Positions 9,483 to 20,369 of a stretch of 35,980 nt of DNA are shown here, piece after piece (positions within the stretch are counted from its first letter, which is position 1; each line of letters begins with the position of its first letter). The stretch lies in contig SHZN01000004.1 in the NCBI GenBank assembly GCA_009692245.1, positions 1 to 35,980 on the forward strand, written 5' to 3'. The notes under the pieces were generated by a model. It ran no database searches, was not told the origin of the DNA, and was given only the letters and a program-made list of their open reading frames with translations. Made by a program: the position numbers and the translations under genes. This DNA comes from Gammaproteobacteria bacterium. Lineage in GTDB: Bacteria; Pseudomonadota; Gammaproteobacteria; Steroidobacterales; Steroidobacteraceae.

Positions 9483-10697
9483 TCAATTCATCTGGCGAAG
9501 CGCGGCCAGGCGCCTGCGGCGCAGCAGCACGCCGATCTGTTCACCGGGGAGTCCCGCGCGATCGGCATCGTCCAGCGTGGTCGCGAGTGTCAAGGCGAGC
9601 GCGCGACTCAGGCGCTCGGCCTGCGGATATGGCCGCTGGCGCCAGCCGCCGCGGCCGCGATAGTCGGCCTCGAAGGCGAGCAGCAGTTCGCGAAAACGAT
9701 CGGGCCGGCGCATCGCGTCGCAGGCCTCGAGCAGTTCGAGCAGGGTCCGCGGCCGCAATTCCATCGCGCGGTTCGCGAGGCCATGCCAGCGCGCAGCGAG
9801 TTCCGCAAGATCCCGGTAATCGCCCGGGACGCGCAGGCGCGAAGCGAGCTCGTGCAACAGCGCCACTCCGCGTTCTTCGTGACCACGGTGGGTCGGCCAT
9901 TGCGAGCGCGGCGTGCGGCCCTTGCCGAGATCATGCATCAGCGCCGCAAACCGGACGCGTGGCTCGGGCGTCAGGTCGGCGGCCGCCTGCAGCACGAGTT
10001 CCATGTGCAGGCCGGTATCGATCTCGGGATGCCACCTTGAAGGTTGCGGCACGCCATAGAGCGCGTCCAGTTCCGGGTAGATGCGTGCGAGCGCGCCGCA
10101 GTCGTGCAGGAGCTTGAGCCAGGCCTCGGGCGCGGGCTCGGCCAGCGCACGTTCGGTCTCCTGCCAGACGCGCTCGGCGACGAGTGCGTCAACCTCGCCC
10201 GATGCGACCATTGCGCGCATGCGCAGAAGTGTCTCCGCCGCGACGCTGAATCCGAGCGGCTGGAACCGCGCCAGGAAACGCGCAACGCGCAGGATGCGCA
10301 CCGGGTCCTCGTCGAACGCTTCCGAAACATGGCGCAGTACGCGAGCCTCGAGGTCGCGCTGGCCGCAGCAAGGATCGATCAGCCTGCCGTCGGCGGCGCG
10401 CGCGATCGCATTGATCGTCAGGTCGCGCCGGCGCAGATCGTCTTCGAGCGTGACATCCGGCGAGAATCGCAATTCAAAACCATGGTAACCGTGGCCGGTC
10501 TTGCGCTCGGTGCGCGCGAGCGCGTATTCCTCGTTGGTGTCCGGGTGCAGGAATACGGGAAAATCGCGTCCGACCTTCCGGTAACCGGCGTCCAGCATCG
10601 CCTGCGGCGTACTGCCGACGACTACCCAGTCGCGCTCGCGCACTGCCCGGCCGAGCAGCTCGTCACGGACCGCGCCGCCGACCAGATAGACTTCCAT
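9483..10697 (-). CDS. cca: Multifunctional CCA tRNA nucleotidyltransferase
   Basis: MEVYLVGGAVRDELLGRAVRERDWVVVGSTPQAMLDAGYRKVGRDFPVFLHPDTNEEYALARTERKTGHGYHGFE. Confidence 0.96.
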   Translation of the reverse strand: MEVYLVGGAVRDELLGRAVRERDWVVVGSTPQAMLDAGYRKVGRDFPVFLHPDTNEEYALARTERKTGHGYHGFELRFSPDVTLEDDLRRRDLTINAIARAADGRLIDPCCGQRDLEARVLRHVSEAFDEDPVRILRVARFLARFQPLGFSVAAETLLRMRAMVASGEVDALVAERVWQETERALAEPAPEAWLKLLHDCGALARIYPELDALYGVPQPSRWHPEIDTGLHMELVLQAAADLTPEPRVRFAALMHDLGKGRTPRSQWPTHRGHEERGVALLHELASRLRVPGDYRDLAELAARWHGLANRAMELRPRTLLELLEACDAMRRPDRFRELLLAFEADYRGRGGWRQRPYPQAERLSRALALTLATTLDDADRAGLPGEQIGVLLRRRRLAALRQMN

Positions 10698-10703
10698 CTC
10701 GCC

Positions 10704-11723
10704 ATGTTAACCGATGCCCAAACGCGCCTGATCGCGCGCCTCGCGCTCGCGGCAGGGGCCCTCGCGCTCTCGGGCTGCTATTACCTGCACCTGGCCGCGG
10801 GACAGATGGAAATGAACCGCCGCCGTGAGCCCATTGCCGAACTGGTCGCCCACGATGACACGGACGCGGCGCTGCGCCAAAGGCTCGACTACGTGAGCCG
10901 CGTGCGGGATTTCGCGGTCACTGAACTGGGACTGCCGGACAATGGCAGCTATCGCACTTATGCAGACCTGGGCCGGCCATTCGCGACCTGGAACCTGTTC
11001 GCGGCGCCCGAATTCTCGGTCAAGCCGCAGCACTGGTGCTTCCCGGTTGCCGGCTGCGTCGCCTACCGCGGATACTTCAAGGAAGAGCGCGCGGCCCGTG
11101 CGGCGCGGCACCTGGCGGACCGGGGCCAGGACGTCTACATTGGGCCTTCGCTTGCCTATTCGACGCTCGGGCATCTGCGCGATCCGGTACTCAATACGAT
11201 GCTTCGCTACGGTGACGCCGAACTCGCCGCGCTGATCTTCCACGAACTTGCGCACCAGGAGGCCTACGTGCCTGGTGACAGCGATTTCAACGAGGCATTC
11301 GCAACTGTCGTCGAAAACGAAGGCGCGCGCCGCTGGCTCACCCACCTCGGCCGCGACGACGAACTGACCGCCTTCAACGCGTCCAGCGGGCACGAACAGC
11401 AGCTTGCTGAACTAATGGTGGCCACCCGCGACCAATTGGCCACGATCTATGCAAGCGGCGAGCCCACCGAACAAATGCGCACCGCCAAGACCGCCGAATT
11501 GGCCCGCCTGCGCGACTCGCTGACGACACTCGGCCTCACATCCGCCGGTGACCTCAACAATGCCCGCCTCGCCGCCGTAGCCACCTACCACCGCTGCGTA
11601 CCTGCGCTTGCAGCACTGCTTGCGCAGCACAACGGTGACTTACCCGCTTTCTATTCGGCAATCCGGGCACTCGCCCACGATTCGGCAACCCGTTCCACAC
11701 TCTGCCCTGGCGACAGGCGCTGA
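10704..11723 (+). CDS. Predicted zinc aminopeptidase lipoprotein (PF10023-like)
   Basis: MLTDAQTRLIARLALAAGALALSGCYYLHLAAGQMEMNRRREPI...LIFHELAHQEAYVPGDSDFNEAFATVVENEGARRWL; lipobox LSGC and HELAH motif. Confidence 0.88.
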   Translation: MLTDAQTRLIARLALAAGALALSGCYYLHLAAGQMEMNRRREPIAELVAHDDTDAALRQRLDYVSRVRDFAVTELGLPDNGSYRTYADLGRPFATWNLFAAPEFSVKPQHWCFPVAGCVAYRGYFKEERAARAARHLADRGQDVYIGPSLAYSTLGHLRDPVLNTMLRYGDAELAALIFHELAHQEAYVPGDSDFNEAFATVVENEGARRWLTHLGRDDELTAFNASSGHEQQLAELMVATRDQLATIYASGEPTEQMRTAKTAELARLRDSLTTLGLTSAGDLNNARLAAVATYHRCVPALAALLAQHNGDLPAFYSAIRALAHDSATRSTLCPGDRR

Positions 11724-11759
11724 CCGCCAACGACTGACGCGACTCGACTTGCGACATCT

Positions 11760-11855
11760 CAGCGCTGCGAGCGAGGTGACGGGGTGTCCCCGAGCGAAGC
11801 ATAAAGTTCTGGCGGAGCGAGTGGGACACCACGTCGGATCCCGCTCGCAGCGCTG
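11760..11855. repeat. Long intergenic imperfect palindrome (element A)
   Basis: CAGCGCTGCGAGCG (11760-11773) pairs with CGCTCGCAGCGCTG (11842-11855), 14/14; GGTGTCCC (11783-11790) pairs with GGGACACC (11823-11830); loop carries CGAGCGAAGC...GGAGCGAG. Confidence 0.85.
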
Positions 11856-11885
11856 GGCACCGCCGTGCTGCGCCTGTCGCTTTGA

Positions 11886-12848
11886 TCAGCGGCTAGCGCT
11901 CTGCCGATAGCATGAATTACGCCCGGCTACACCCTGATGACCGAGATATCGCGGCAGGATTGCAGTCAAGGATTGAGGGTGAATACCGAGGCGAGCCAGG
12001 CCATTGACTGTGCAGACACTATCGACAGTCAGCGAGCGATAGTTATCGGATGAGAAGGGCTTGCCGGGTACAAAGTCGCAGATCGCTGCTTGCAATCGGG
12101 AGGACCAGTCCGGCAGCCCGGCGATCGCGCGCCGCAAGCCAAGCTCATCACGCACCAGGCAGACGATCTCACGCAGCGTGAAACGATCAGGCCCGCAGAG
12201 CTGGTAGGACTCGCCGGCCGTTGCATCATCGACGAGTGCGCGCAGGAATGCCGCGACGACATCCTCGACCCAGACCGGCGCAAATCGCGCGCCGGGGCGC
12301 GCGAGCGGAAGGCCACCCGGGATCATGCGCAGGAGCCCGGCAAACCGGTTCACGAAGTCATCGCCGGGGCCAAAAATCACCGACGGCTGAAAAATTGTCC
12401 AGCGCAGGTCCGGGCCTGATTCCTCGCGGATGATTCGTTCCGCGGCACCCTTGCTCTTCAGGTAATGGCTTGCGCCGCGATCCGCATCGGCGTTGAGTGC
12501 ACTCATCTGCAACAGGCGGCCCACGCGCTGACTGCGGCAGGCGTCGACCAGCTTGCGGGCGAGATCCGTATGGACGCGCGCGAATCCGCTGCCGTCGCGG
12601 CCTTTTTCATTGAGGATGCCGACCAGATTGATGACCGCCTGCTGGCGGTCACAGAGGATGGCGAGCTGCCTGGGATCGCGCACGTCGGCGCCGATGAGGC
12701 GCAGCGAGGGGATCACTGACAGGTGCTGTGCCCGGGCGGGGTTACGGGTCGGCACAGTGATGCGCCAACCCTCTCGCGCAAGCGCCGCGCACAGCTGCGT
12801 GCCGATAAACCCCGAACCACCCAGCACGCAGATCGATCGCGCCGCCAT
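11886..12848 (-). CDS. NAD(P)-binding epimerase-like protein, complex I NDUFA9-like family
   Basis: MAARSICVLGGSGFIGTQLCAALAREGWRITVPTRNPARAQHL...NLVGILNEKG. Confidence 0.88.
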   Translation of the reverse strand: MAARSICVLGGSGFIGTQLCAALAREGWRITVPTRNPARAQHLSVIPSLRLIGADVRDPRQLAILCDRQQAVINLVGILNEKGRDGSGFARVHTDLARKLVDACRSQRVGRLLQMSALNADADRGASHYLKSKGAAERIIREESGPDLRWTIFQPSVIFGPGDDFVNRFAGLLRMIPGGLPLARPGARFAPVWVEDVVAAFLRALVDDATAGESYQLCGPDRFTLREIVCLVRDELGLRRAIAGLPDWSSRLQAAICDFVPGKPFSSDNYRSLTVDSVCTVNGLARLGIHPQSLTAILPRYLGHQGVAGRNSCYRQSASR

Positions 12849-12883
12849 GGCGCGATTATACGTTGCGCTGTGGCGTGACCGGA

Positions 12884-14227
<1,344 letters not shown>

Positions 14228-14361
14228 TGGGCGGGACCTCGGTGATGCTGGATGTCTGACCGGAGCCGATTGCCACAAGTTCCAATGCGCGGCGCGGCCA
14301 TTTTTCCGGTGTGCGAGCGATTGTGCGCGCGGACTCCGCATGTTTTATGGTGAATTCATGC

Positions 14362-14377
14362 ATACCAGATATTGTGT
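14362..14377. promoter_or_regulatory. NrdR-box-like site (distal)
   Basis: ATACCAGATATTGTGT; 13/16 to recalled NrdR consensus ACACAATATATTGTGT. Confidence 0.4.
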
Positions 14378-14501
14378 TGCGCAAAAAATTGGTCTGGACA
14401 CCAAATGACGCGCTGGCCTATCCGAAATAGCATGAAGTGCACTTTGTAAGTCATTGAAATACAAGCGTGTTTTTATGGGTGTTTTTTGGGAAAGGAAATC
14501 C

Positions 14502-14529
14502 TTGACACCAACCGGTATGCGAAAATAAT
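14502..14529 (+). promoter_or_regulatory. Candidate sigma70 promoter for nrdJ operon
   Basis: TTGACA - 16 nt - AATAAT in a locally AT-rich intergenic segment. Confidence 0.55.
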
Positions 14530-14541
14530 TTAACAGCCCTG

Positions 14542-14557
14542 ACACAACATCTTGTGG
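14542..14557. promoter_or_regulatory. NrdR-box-like palindrome just downstream of the candidate -10
   Basis: ACACAACATCTTGTGG; 13/16 to recalled NrdR consensus. Confidence 0.5.
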
Positions 14558-14705
14558 TCGCTGGTGTGAACACGGTGGGTGTCAGCAAAAGAGTCAGGGA
14601 GCCTAACGAACTCGATGCCACGCAGCGGCGCATTGCGCCGGGCAGGCCTCGATTTCTCCGGCATTTGTACAAGACCGCTGTATTCAGGGGAGCGTCGCAG
14701 AGAAA

Positions 14706-16853
14706 ATGAGCACCGCGGTCAAGATCGAGCCGAAGGACGTGGACCAGATATCGTTTCAGGATGCTTCGCTCGACATCTGGGACCGGAAGTACCGGTTGAT
14801 TGCCAAGGACGGCTCCCCGATCGACGTCACGATGGACGACACCTGGCGTCGCGTCGCGACAGCACTCGCCGGCGTCGAGGACGAGCGCGTGCGCGAGCAA
14901 TGGAACGAGCGCTTTCTGTGGGCACTGCGCAAGGGCGCGATTCCGGCGGGCCGCATCATGTCGAATGCCGGCGCGCTCGCGCACAAGCCCGCGACCTCGA
15001 CGATCAATTGCACGGTCTCCGGCACGGTCCGCGACTCGATGGACGATATCCTGCACAAGGTCCACGAGGCGGGCCTGACGCTGAAGGCCGGTTGCGGCAT
15101 CGGCTACGAATTCTCGACGTTGCGGCCGCGCGGAGCCTATGTTTCCGGCGCCGGCGCGCATACCTCGGGCCCGATGTCGTTCATGGATATCTATGACCGC
15201 ATGTGCTTCACCGTGTCGTCGGCAGGCGGCAGGCGCGGTGCACAGATGGGCACCTTCGACGTCGGTCATCCGGATGCAGTCGACTTCATCCGCGCCAAGC
15301 GCGAGAACGGCCGGCTGCGGCAATTCAACCTGTCGCTGTTGGTGACCGACGAATTCATCGAGGCCGTGCGCAGCGATCGCGAGTGGCTGCTTGCCTTCCC
15401 GCTGCCGGCGCGCGAATACGATCCCGAGCAGCACGATCTCGAGGACCGGCACAGCTTCGTGTGGCGCGAGTGGCCCGATATCGAGGGCTACGTGACAAAC
15501 GAAGACGGCCTGGTCGCCTGCCGCGTCTACAAGACCCTGCCGGCGCGGCGCCTGTGGGACGTCATCATGACGTCCACCTACGATTTTGCCGAGCCGGGCT
15601 TCGTGTTGATCGACCGGGTCAACGAGATGAACAACAACTGGTGGTGCGAGAACATCCGCGCGACCAACCCCTGTGGCGAGCAGCCGCTGCCCCCGTACGG
15701 CTCATGCCTGCTGGGTTCGGTCAACCTGACGCGATTCGTGCGCCAGCCATTCACCGATGAGGCGAAGTTCGACTGGGACGAGTACCGCGAGGTCGTGCGC
15801 GTGTTCACGCGCATGCTCGATAATGTCGTCGAGATCAATGGCCTGCCGCTCGGCCGGCAGCGCGAGGAAATCGCGCGCAAGCGCCGCCATGGCATGGGAT
15901 TCCTGGGCCTCGGCTCGGCGATCACGATGCTTGGCATGAAATACGGCGCGCCTGAATCGGTCTCATTCACCGAGAATGTCGCGCGCGAGATGGCGATTGC
16001 CGGCTGGGAGGCGGGCGTCGCTCTCGCCCGCGAGAAGGGCCCGGCACCGATCATGAATGAGGAATTCGCGGTCACCCGGGCGATGCTGCGCCGGCGTCCG
16101 GAGATGGCCCGTGACGGCTGGAAGATCGGCGATCGCGTCCCGGGACGCGTGCTGCACGCCCGTTACAGCCGCTATATGCGCCGCCTCGCGGAAACAGCGC
16201 CGGAACTCGTCAAGGAAGTCGAGACCGTGGGTGCGCGCTTTACGCACCACTCGTCGATCGCGCCGACCGGCACGATTTCGCTGTCACTCGCGAACAATGC
16301 GTCGAATGGCATCGAGCCCTCATTTGCGCACTACTATTTCCGCAATGTGATCCGCGAAGGCAAGAAGTCGAAGGAGCGCGTCGACGTTTATTCCTTCGAG
16401 CTGCTGGCTTATCGCGAGATGGTCAATCCGCGCGCGATGCCCGGCTCGACGACGGCGGGCGAACGCCTGCCGGATTACTTCATCACCGCCGAAGACATCG
16501 GGCCGCGCGAGCACGTGGACATCCAGGCCGCGGCGCAGAAATGGGTCGATTCATCGATCTCGAAGACCGCGAATGTGCCGACCGATTTCAACTACGAGGA
16601 ATTCAAGGACATCTACCTGTACGCCCACGAAAAGGGGCTGAAGGGCTGCACGACATTCCGCTTCAATCCGGAGGCGCACCAGGGTGTGCTGGTCAAGGAG
16701 GATGACCTCCAGAACACGACCTATGTGTTCACTCTCGAGGACGGCAGCGAGATCGAGGCGAAGGGTGACCAGGAGATCGAGTACGACGGCGAGGTGCATA
16801 CCGCCGCGAACCTGTTCGATGCGCTGAAAGAAGGCTACTACGGCAGGTTCTGA
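14706..16853 (+). CDS. nrdJa: Adenosylcobalamin-dependent (class II) ribonucleoside-diphosphate reductase, catalytic subunit
   Basis: IPAGRIMSNAGALAHKPATSTINCTVSGTVRDSMDDI...NPCGEQPLPPYGSCLLGSVNLTRFV...SIAPTGTISLSLANNASNGIEPSF. Confidence 0.95.
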   Translation: MSTAVKIEPKDVDQISFQDASLDIWDRKYRLIAKDGSPIDVTMDDTWRRVATALAGVEDERVREQWNERFLWALRKGAIPAGRIMSNAGALAHKPATSTINCTVSGTVRDSMDDILHKVHEAGLTLKAGCGIGYEFSTLRPRGAYVSGAGAHTSGPMSFMDIYDRMCFTVSSAGGRRGAQMGTFDVGHPDAVDFIRAKRENGRLRQFNLSLLVTDEFIEAVRSDREWLLAFPLPAREYDPEQHDLEDRHSFVWREWPDIEGYVTNEDGLVACRVYKTLPARRLWDVIMTSTYDFAEPGFVLIDRVNEMNNNWWCENIRATNPCGEQPLPPYGSCLLGSVNLTRFVRQPFTDEAKFDWDEYREVVRVFTRMLDNVVEINGLPLGRQREEIARKRRHGMGFLGLGSAITMLGMKYGAPESVSFTENVAREMAIAGWEAGVALAREKGPAPIMNEEFAVTRAMLRRRPEMARDGWKIGDRVPGRVLHARYSRYMRRLAETAPELVKEVETVGARFTHHSSIAPTGTISLSLANNASNGIEPSFAHYYFRNVIREGKKSKERVDVYSFELLAYREMVNPRAMPGSTTAGERLPDYFITAEDIGPREHVDIQAAAQKWVDSSISKTANVPTDFNYEEFKDIYLYAHEKGLKGCTTFRFNPEAHQGVLVKEDDLQNTTYVFTLEDGSEIEAKGDQEIEYDGEVHTAANLFDALKEGYYGRF

Positions 16854-16869
16854 GGGCGGGGCAAGGATC

Positions 16870-17589
16870 ATGGACATGAGCAGAATCAAGTTCGACAAGA
16901 AGATCGTGAAGTACCGGGTGCAAAAACCCGAGCCGGACAAGGCCGCCGCGGGCCAGCTGCGCGACGGCAAGGCCCGCAAGGACGGCGGCGGCAAGGTCGT
17001 GTGGATGCACGAGAAGCTCGAGCGCCCCGAGGTGCTGATCGGCTCGACTTACAAGATCAAGACCCCGGTCTCCGACCACGCGATGTACCTGACGATCAAC
17101 GACATCATGCTGAATGAGGGCACCGAGCACGAGCATCGCCGGCCCTTCGAGATCTTCATCAACTCGAAGAATCTCGACCATTTCCAGTGGATCGTCGCGC
17201 TGACCCGCATCATCTCGGCCGTGTTCCGCAAGGGCGGCGACGTCGTATTCCTGATCGAGGAACTCAAGGCGGTCTTCGACCCGCGTGGTGGCTACTGGCA
17301 GCCCGGAGGCAAGTTCATGCCGTCGATCGTGGCCGAGATCGGTTACGTGGTCGAACGGCACCTGCAGTCCATCGGCCTGATGAAGGTGCCGGAGATGGAC
17401 GCAGCGCGCCTGCTGCTGATCGAGTCCAAGCGCCACGAATGGGAACAGCGCAATCGCCAGACGGACGCATTTGCCAAGACCAGCTACCCCGAGGGTGCGC
17501 AGCTTTGCGTGAAGTGCAATACGGCAGCGGTTGTCATGATGGACGGCTGCATGACATGCCTCGCCTGCGGCGAGTCGAAGTGCGGCTAG
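16870..17589 (+). CDS. nrdJb: Class II RNR second subunit / C-terminal TSCPD-type protein with CxxC...CxxCG motif
   Basis: MDMSRIKFDKKIVKYRVQKPEPDKAA...GSTYKIKTPVSDHAMYLTINDI...LCVKCNTAAVVMMDGCMTCLACGESKCG; directly downstream of nrdJa. Confidence 0.88.
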   Translation: MDMSRIKFDKKIVKYRVQKPEPDKAAAGQLRDGKARKDGGGKVVWMHEKLERPEVLIGSTYKIKTPVSDHAMYLTINDIMLNEGTEHEHRRPFEIFINSKNLDHFQWIVALTRIISAVFRKGGDVVFLIEELKAVFDPRGGYWQPGGKFMPSIVAEIGYVVERHLQSIGLMKVPEMDAARLLLIESKRHEWEQRNRQTDAFAKTSYPEGAQLCVKCNTAAVVMMDGCMTCLACGESKCG

Positions 17590-17667
17590 TTGGAATGATT
17601 TTGATCCACGCGCGTGCCGGGTCCCCGCCCGGCGGCACCTGACAACAGGAGCTGCGCGTGCACTCCC

Positions 17668-17692
17668 AGGCGGCCTTCGGGCCGCCTTTTTT
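17668..17692 (+). terminator. Rho-independent terminator after nrdJab
   Basis: AGGCGGCC-TTCG-GGCCGCCT followed by a T-run. Confidence 0.88.
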
Positions 17693-17714
17693 CCGGCGAC
17701 CCGGGTGCAACAGG

Positions 17715-18077
17715 ATGCGAACGCTGATATTGCTCGCGCTGGCTGCGACTGTGGCCTGCACGACGCAGCGCATTTACCCGGGGCCCGGGGCGTCGCCGGA
17801 AGCGGGCGCGATTGTGCGTGCTGATCCCGCATTCTCTGCCGGGCTGCCAGTGCAAGTGCGCTTGCGAAAGGCGGGGGACCGCAGGATTTCGCTGGGCGCG
17901 AGCGCCATCGAGCTGCCACCGGGCCGGCATGACCTGCTGGTGGATTGCCGCGTACTTGAAAGCGGCGTGACACGCCGGTTCGTGGTCGAAGCCGATCTTG
18001 AGGCTGGCCGCGAATACCGCCTCGTGGCGCGCGCATCGGCGCGAAATTGTGATGCGGTCGAATTGATCGAGCAGTGA
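17715..18077 (+). CDS. Putative small lipoprotein
   Basis: MRTLILLALAATVACTTQRIYPGPGAS: signal peptide with lipobox-like LAATVAC; ATG 17715 lies after the terminator, unlike the 17658 ORF start. Confidence 0.7.
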   Translation: MRTLILLALAATVACTTQRIYPGPGASPEAGAIVRADPAFSAGLPVQVRLRKAGDRRISLGASAIELPPGRHDLLVDCRVLESGVTRRFVVEADLEAGREYRLVARASARNCDAVELIEQ

Positions 18078-18117
18078 GGGGCGATTGTTTGCCTGCGGCG
18101 CTATACTCTCGCGCCGA

Positions 18118-18645
18118 ATGGCCCAAGTGTTGCTCAAGTCAGGATTTTTCGCGGCGCTGCTCGCGTTGCCCGCCTGCGCCGACTCGATTGCCGAGCGGGT
18201 TGCACCGGGTGGAATGCTTGTGCCGGCCGATCGCGTGATCGTGCATAAGTCCGAGCGCCGCATGGAGCTTCAACGGGATGGCCGCACGATTGCGAATTAC
18301 AAGGTCTCCCTTGGCCTCAATCCGAATGGCCACAAGCAGCGCGAGGGAGATTTCCGCACTCCGGAGGGCAGCTACCGGCTGACGCGCCGCAACACGCGCA
18401 GCGATTTTTTCCTGTCCGTGCTGGTCTCCTATCCCGAGCCCACCGATGTCGCGCTCGCGCGTCGCAACGGCTGGTCGCCCGGCGGGCTGATCATGGTGCA
18501 TGGCCTGCCGAACCTGCCGAAGTACCCGCACGATCGCTACCTGAACACCGACTGGACCGACGGCTGCATCGCGCTGTCTAATGAGGACATGCTCGATTTC
18601 TGGTTACTTACCGGATCCGGTACGCTGATCGAGATCCGGCCGTGA
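18118..18645 (+). CDS. L,D-transpeptidase (YkuD) family protein
   Basis: VIVHKSERRMELQRDGRTIANYKVSLGLNPNGHKQREGDFRTPEGSYRL...MVHGLPN...DWTDGCIALSNEDM. Confidence 0.92.
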   Translation: MAQVLLKSGFFAALLALPACADSIAERVAPGGMLVPADRVIVHKSERRMELQRDGRTIANYKVSLGLNPNGHKQREGDFRTPEGSYRLTRRNTRSDFFLSVLVSYPEPTDVALARRNGWSPGGLIMVHGLPNLPKYPHDRYLNTDWTDGCIALSNEDMLDFWLLTGSGTLIEIRP

Positions 18646-20021
18646 TTCCCACCACTCAACGCGATCTGGCAGCCGTCGTGCATGCGCGGGTGTCGCCAAA
18701 GGGCGTGCTCGAGAATCTTTCGCAGCAGGAAGTGGACAAGCTGCTGGATCGCGGACAGGTCGGCCTCTATCCGCTGTTCCGGCGCTGCGCGCTCGCGGTG
18801 CTGAATTCCGGCACGCTGATCGACGACCCGCGCCTGATATTCGACGCCTACCGCGACTTCGAACTGCGCATCATGCGCGAACCCTGGGGCATCAAGCTCG
18901 AGATGCACCACGCACCAGGCAGCGCATTTGTGGACGGCGAAATGATCCGCGGCGTCAAGGAACACCTGTTCGCCGTGCTGCGCGACATCGTGTACACGCA
19001 CAACGAGATCGTCGCGCGCTTCGACCTGCGCGACCCGGCCGGTGTGACAAATGCGATCTTCTGCATCCTGCGCAATGCGCGCGTGCTCGATCACAAGGGC
19101 CGGCCTGACCTCGTGGTCTGCTGGGGCGGGCACTCGATCCCGCGCGAGGAGTACGACTACACCAAGAAGGTCGGTTACGAACTCGGCCTGCGCGGCCTGT
19201 CGGTCTGTACCGGTTGCGGTCCGGGTGCGATGAAGGGCCCGATGAAGGGCGCGACGATCGGTCACTCGAAGCAGCGCATCCGGGACGGGCGCTATATCGG
19301 CGTCACGGAGCCGGGGATCATTGCCGCCGAGCCGCCGAATCCGATCGTCAACCAGCTGGTGATCCTGCCGGACATCGAAAAACGCCTCGAGGCATTTGTC
19401 CGCCTCGGTCACGGCATCATCGTGTTCCCGGGCGGCGCCGGCACGGCCGAGGAGATCCTCTACCTGCTCGGCATCCTGCTGGAGCCGGCCAACGCCGAGC
19501 AGAAATTGCCGCTCGTTTTCACCGGTCCTGCCGAAAGCTCGGCCTACTTCGAACTATTGGACCGCTTCATTGGACTGGTGCTCGGCCCTGAAGCACAGAA
19601 GCGCTACCGGATCATCATTGCCGACCCGCCCGAGGTCGCGCGCGAAATGCAGCGTGGTTTCGACGCCGTACGCCGCTCGCGGCGGCGCGCGGGTGACGCC
19701 TACAACTTCAACTGGCTGCTGCAGATACCGCCGCCATATCAGCAACCCTTCGAGGTCAGCCACGCGGCGATCGCAGGTCTCTCGCTCTCGATGCAGCAGC
19801 CGGTGCATGAGCGTGCCGCAAATCTGCGCCGCGCTTTTTCGGGCATCGTGGCCGGCAACGTCAAGGAGCAGGGCATCCGGCTGATCGAGGAGCAAGGGCC
19901 ATTCGTGATCCACGCGGACAAGCAGATCGCAAAGCCGCTCGACGAATTATTGCGGGCATTTGTAGCCCAAGGACGCATGAAACTGGTCGGCGAATACCGG
20001 CCTAGTTACCGTATCGCCTGA
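18642..20021 (+). CDS. ppnN: LOG-family nucleotide 5'-monophosphate nucleosidase PpnN (YgdH)
   Basis: VSPKGVLENLSQQEVDKLLD...GCGPGAMKGPMKGATIGHSKQR...VFPGGAGTAEEILYLLGILL; GTG start overlaps the upstream stop. Confidence 0.92.
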   Translation: MIPTTQRDLAAVVHARVSPKGVLENLSQQEVDKLLDRGQVGLYPLFRRCALAVLNSGTLIDDPRLIFDAYRDFELRIMREPWGIKLEMHHAPGSAFVDGEMIRGVKEHLFAVLRDIVYTHNEIVARFDLRDPAGVTNAIFCILRNARVLDHKGRPDLVVCWGGHSIPREEYDYTKKVGYELGLRGLSVCTGCGPGAMKGPMKGATIGHSKQRIRDGRYIGVTEPGIIAAEPPNPIVNQLVILPDIEKRLEAFVRLGHGIIVFPGGAGTAEEILYLLGILLEPANAEQKLPLVFTGPAESSAYFELLDRFIGLVLGPEAQKRYRIIIADPPEVAREMQRGFDAVRRSRRRAGDAYNFNWLLQIPPPYQQPFEVSHAAIAGLSLSMQQPVHERAANLRRAFSGIVAGNVKEQGIRLIEEQGPFVIHADKQIAKPLDELLRAFVAQGRMKLVGEYRPSYRIA

Positions 20022-20099
20022 ATGCGTCGTGCCGCGGGCCATTGCTGCCCGCGGCCTGTGATCCAGTTCCTGTTGCGGCCGCTGTGCCCCGCGTAACTT

Positions 20100-20369
20100 G
20101 TGTGGCATGGCGCGTCATCACGTCTCACAACTGTGACGGACATCAAGCTATCTGCCGGTGCCGGAGATGGCCGGACCGACCGTGGTGGTACGGATGTCCC
20201 GCCGCGCGTGCCGCGCCGCGGCGCCGCAGTCAGCCGCCACGGCACGATTTCGCGCGAACTGACCAAGTACTCCAACTACAAGACCTGGGCGGACAAGGTC
20301 CGCACCGCATGGCGTAAGGAAGATGGTGAAGAGCCGGTCGAGCCGGCACCCGGTAATGGCCGGCGCTGA
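20100..20369 (+). CDS. Hypothetical small protein (tentative; start uncertain)
   Basis: 89aa ORF in the ppnN-htpG gap, C-terminal RELTKYSNYKTWADKVRTAWRKEDGEEPVEPAP; no family recognised. Confidence 0.35.
   Translation: MWHGASSRLTTVTDIKLSAGAGDGRTDRGGTDVPPRVPRRGAAVSRHGTISRELTKYSNYKTWADKVRTAWRKEDGEEPVEPAPGNGRR

Noticed and set aside
10044-10703. N-terminal extension of the 559-aa ORF ahead of the aminopeptidase
   Set aside because: Antisense to cca; the true start (ATG 10704) begins a lipoprotein signal peptide.
14530-14705. Cobalamin riboswitch upstream of B12-dependent nrdJ
   Set aside because: The canonical B12-box core was not found by eye; only generic stems seen. Needs an Infernal scan.
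16729-18126. 465-aa minus-strand ORF across nrdJa end, nrdJb and the lipoprotein gene
   Set aside because: Antisense to well-supported coding sequence and crosses the intrinsic terminator; no recognisable domain.
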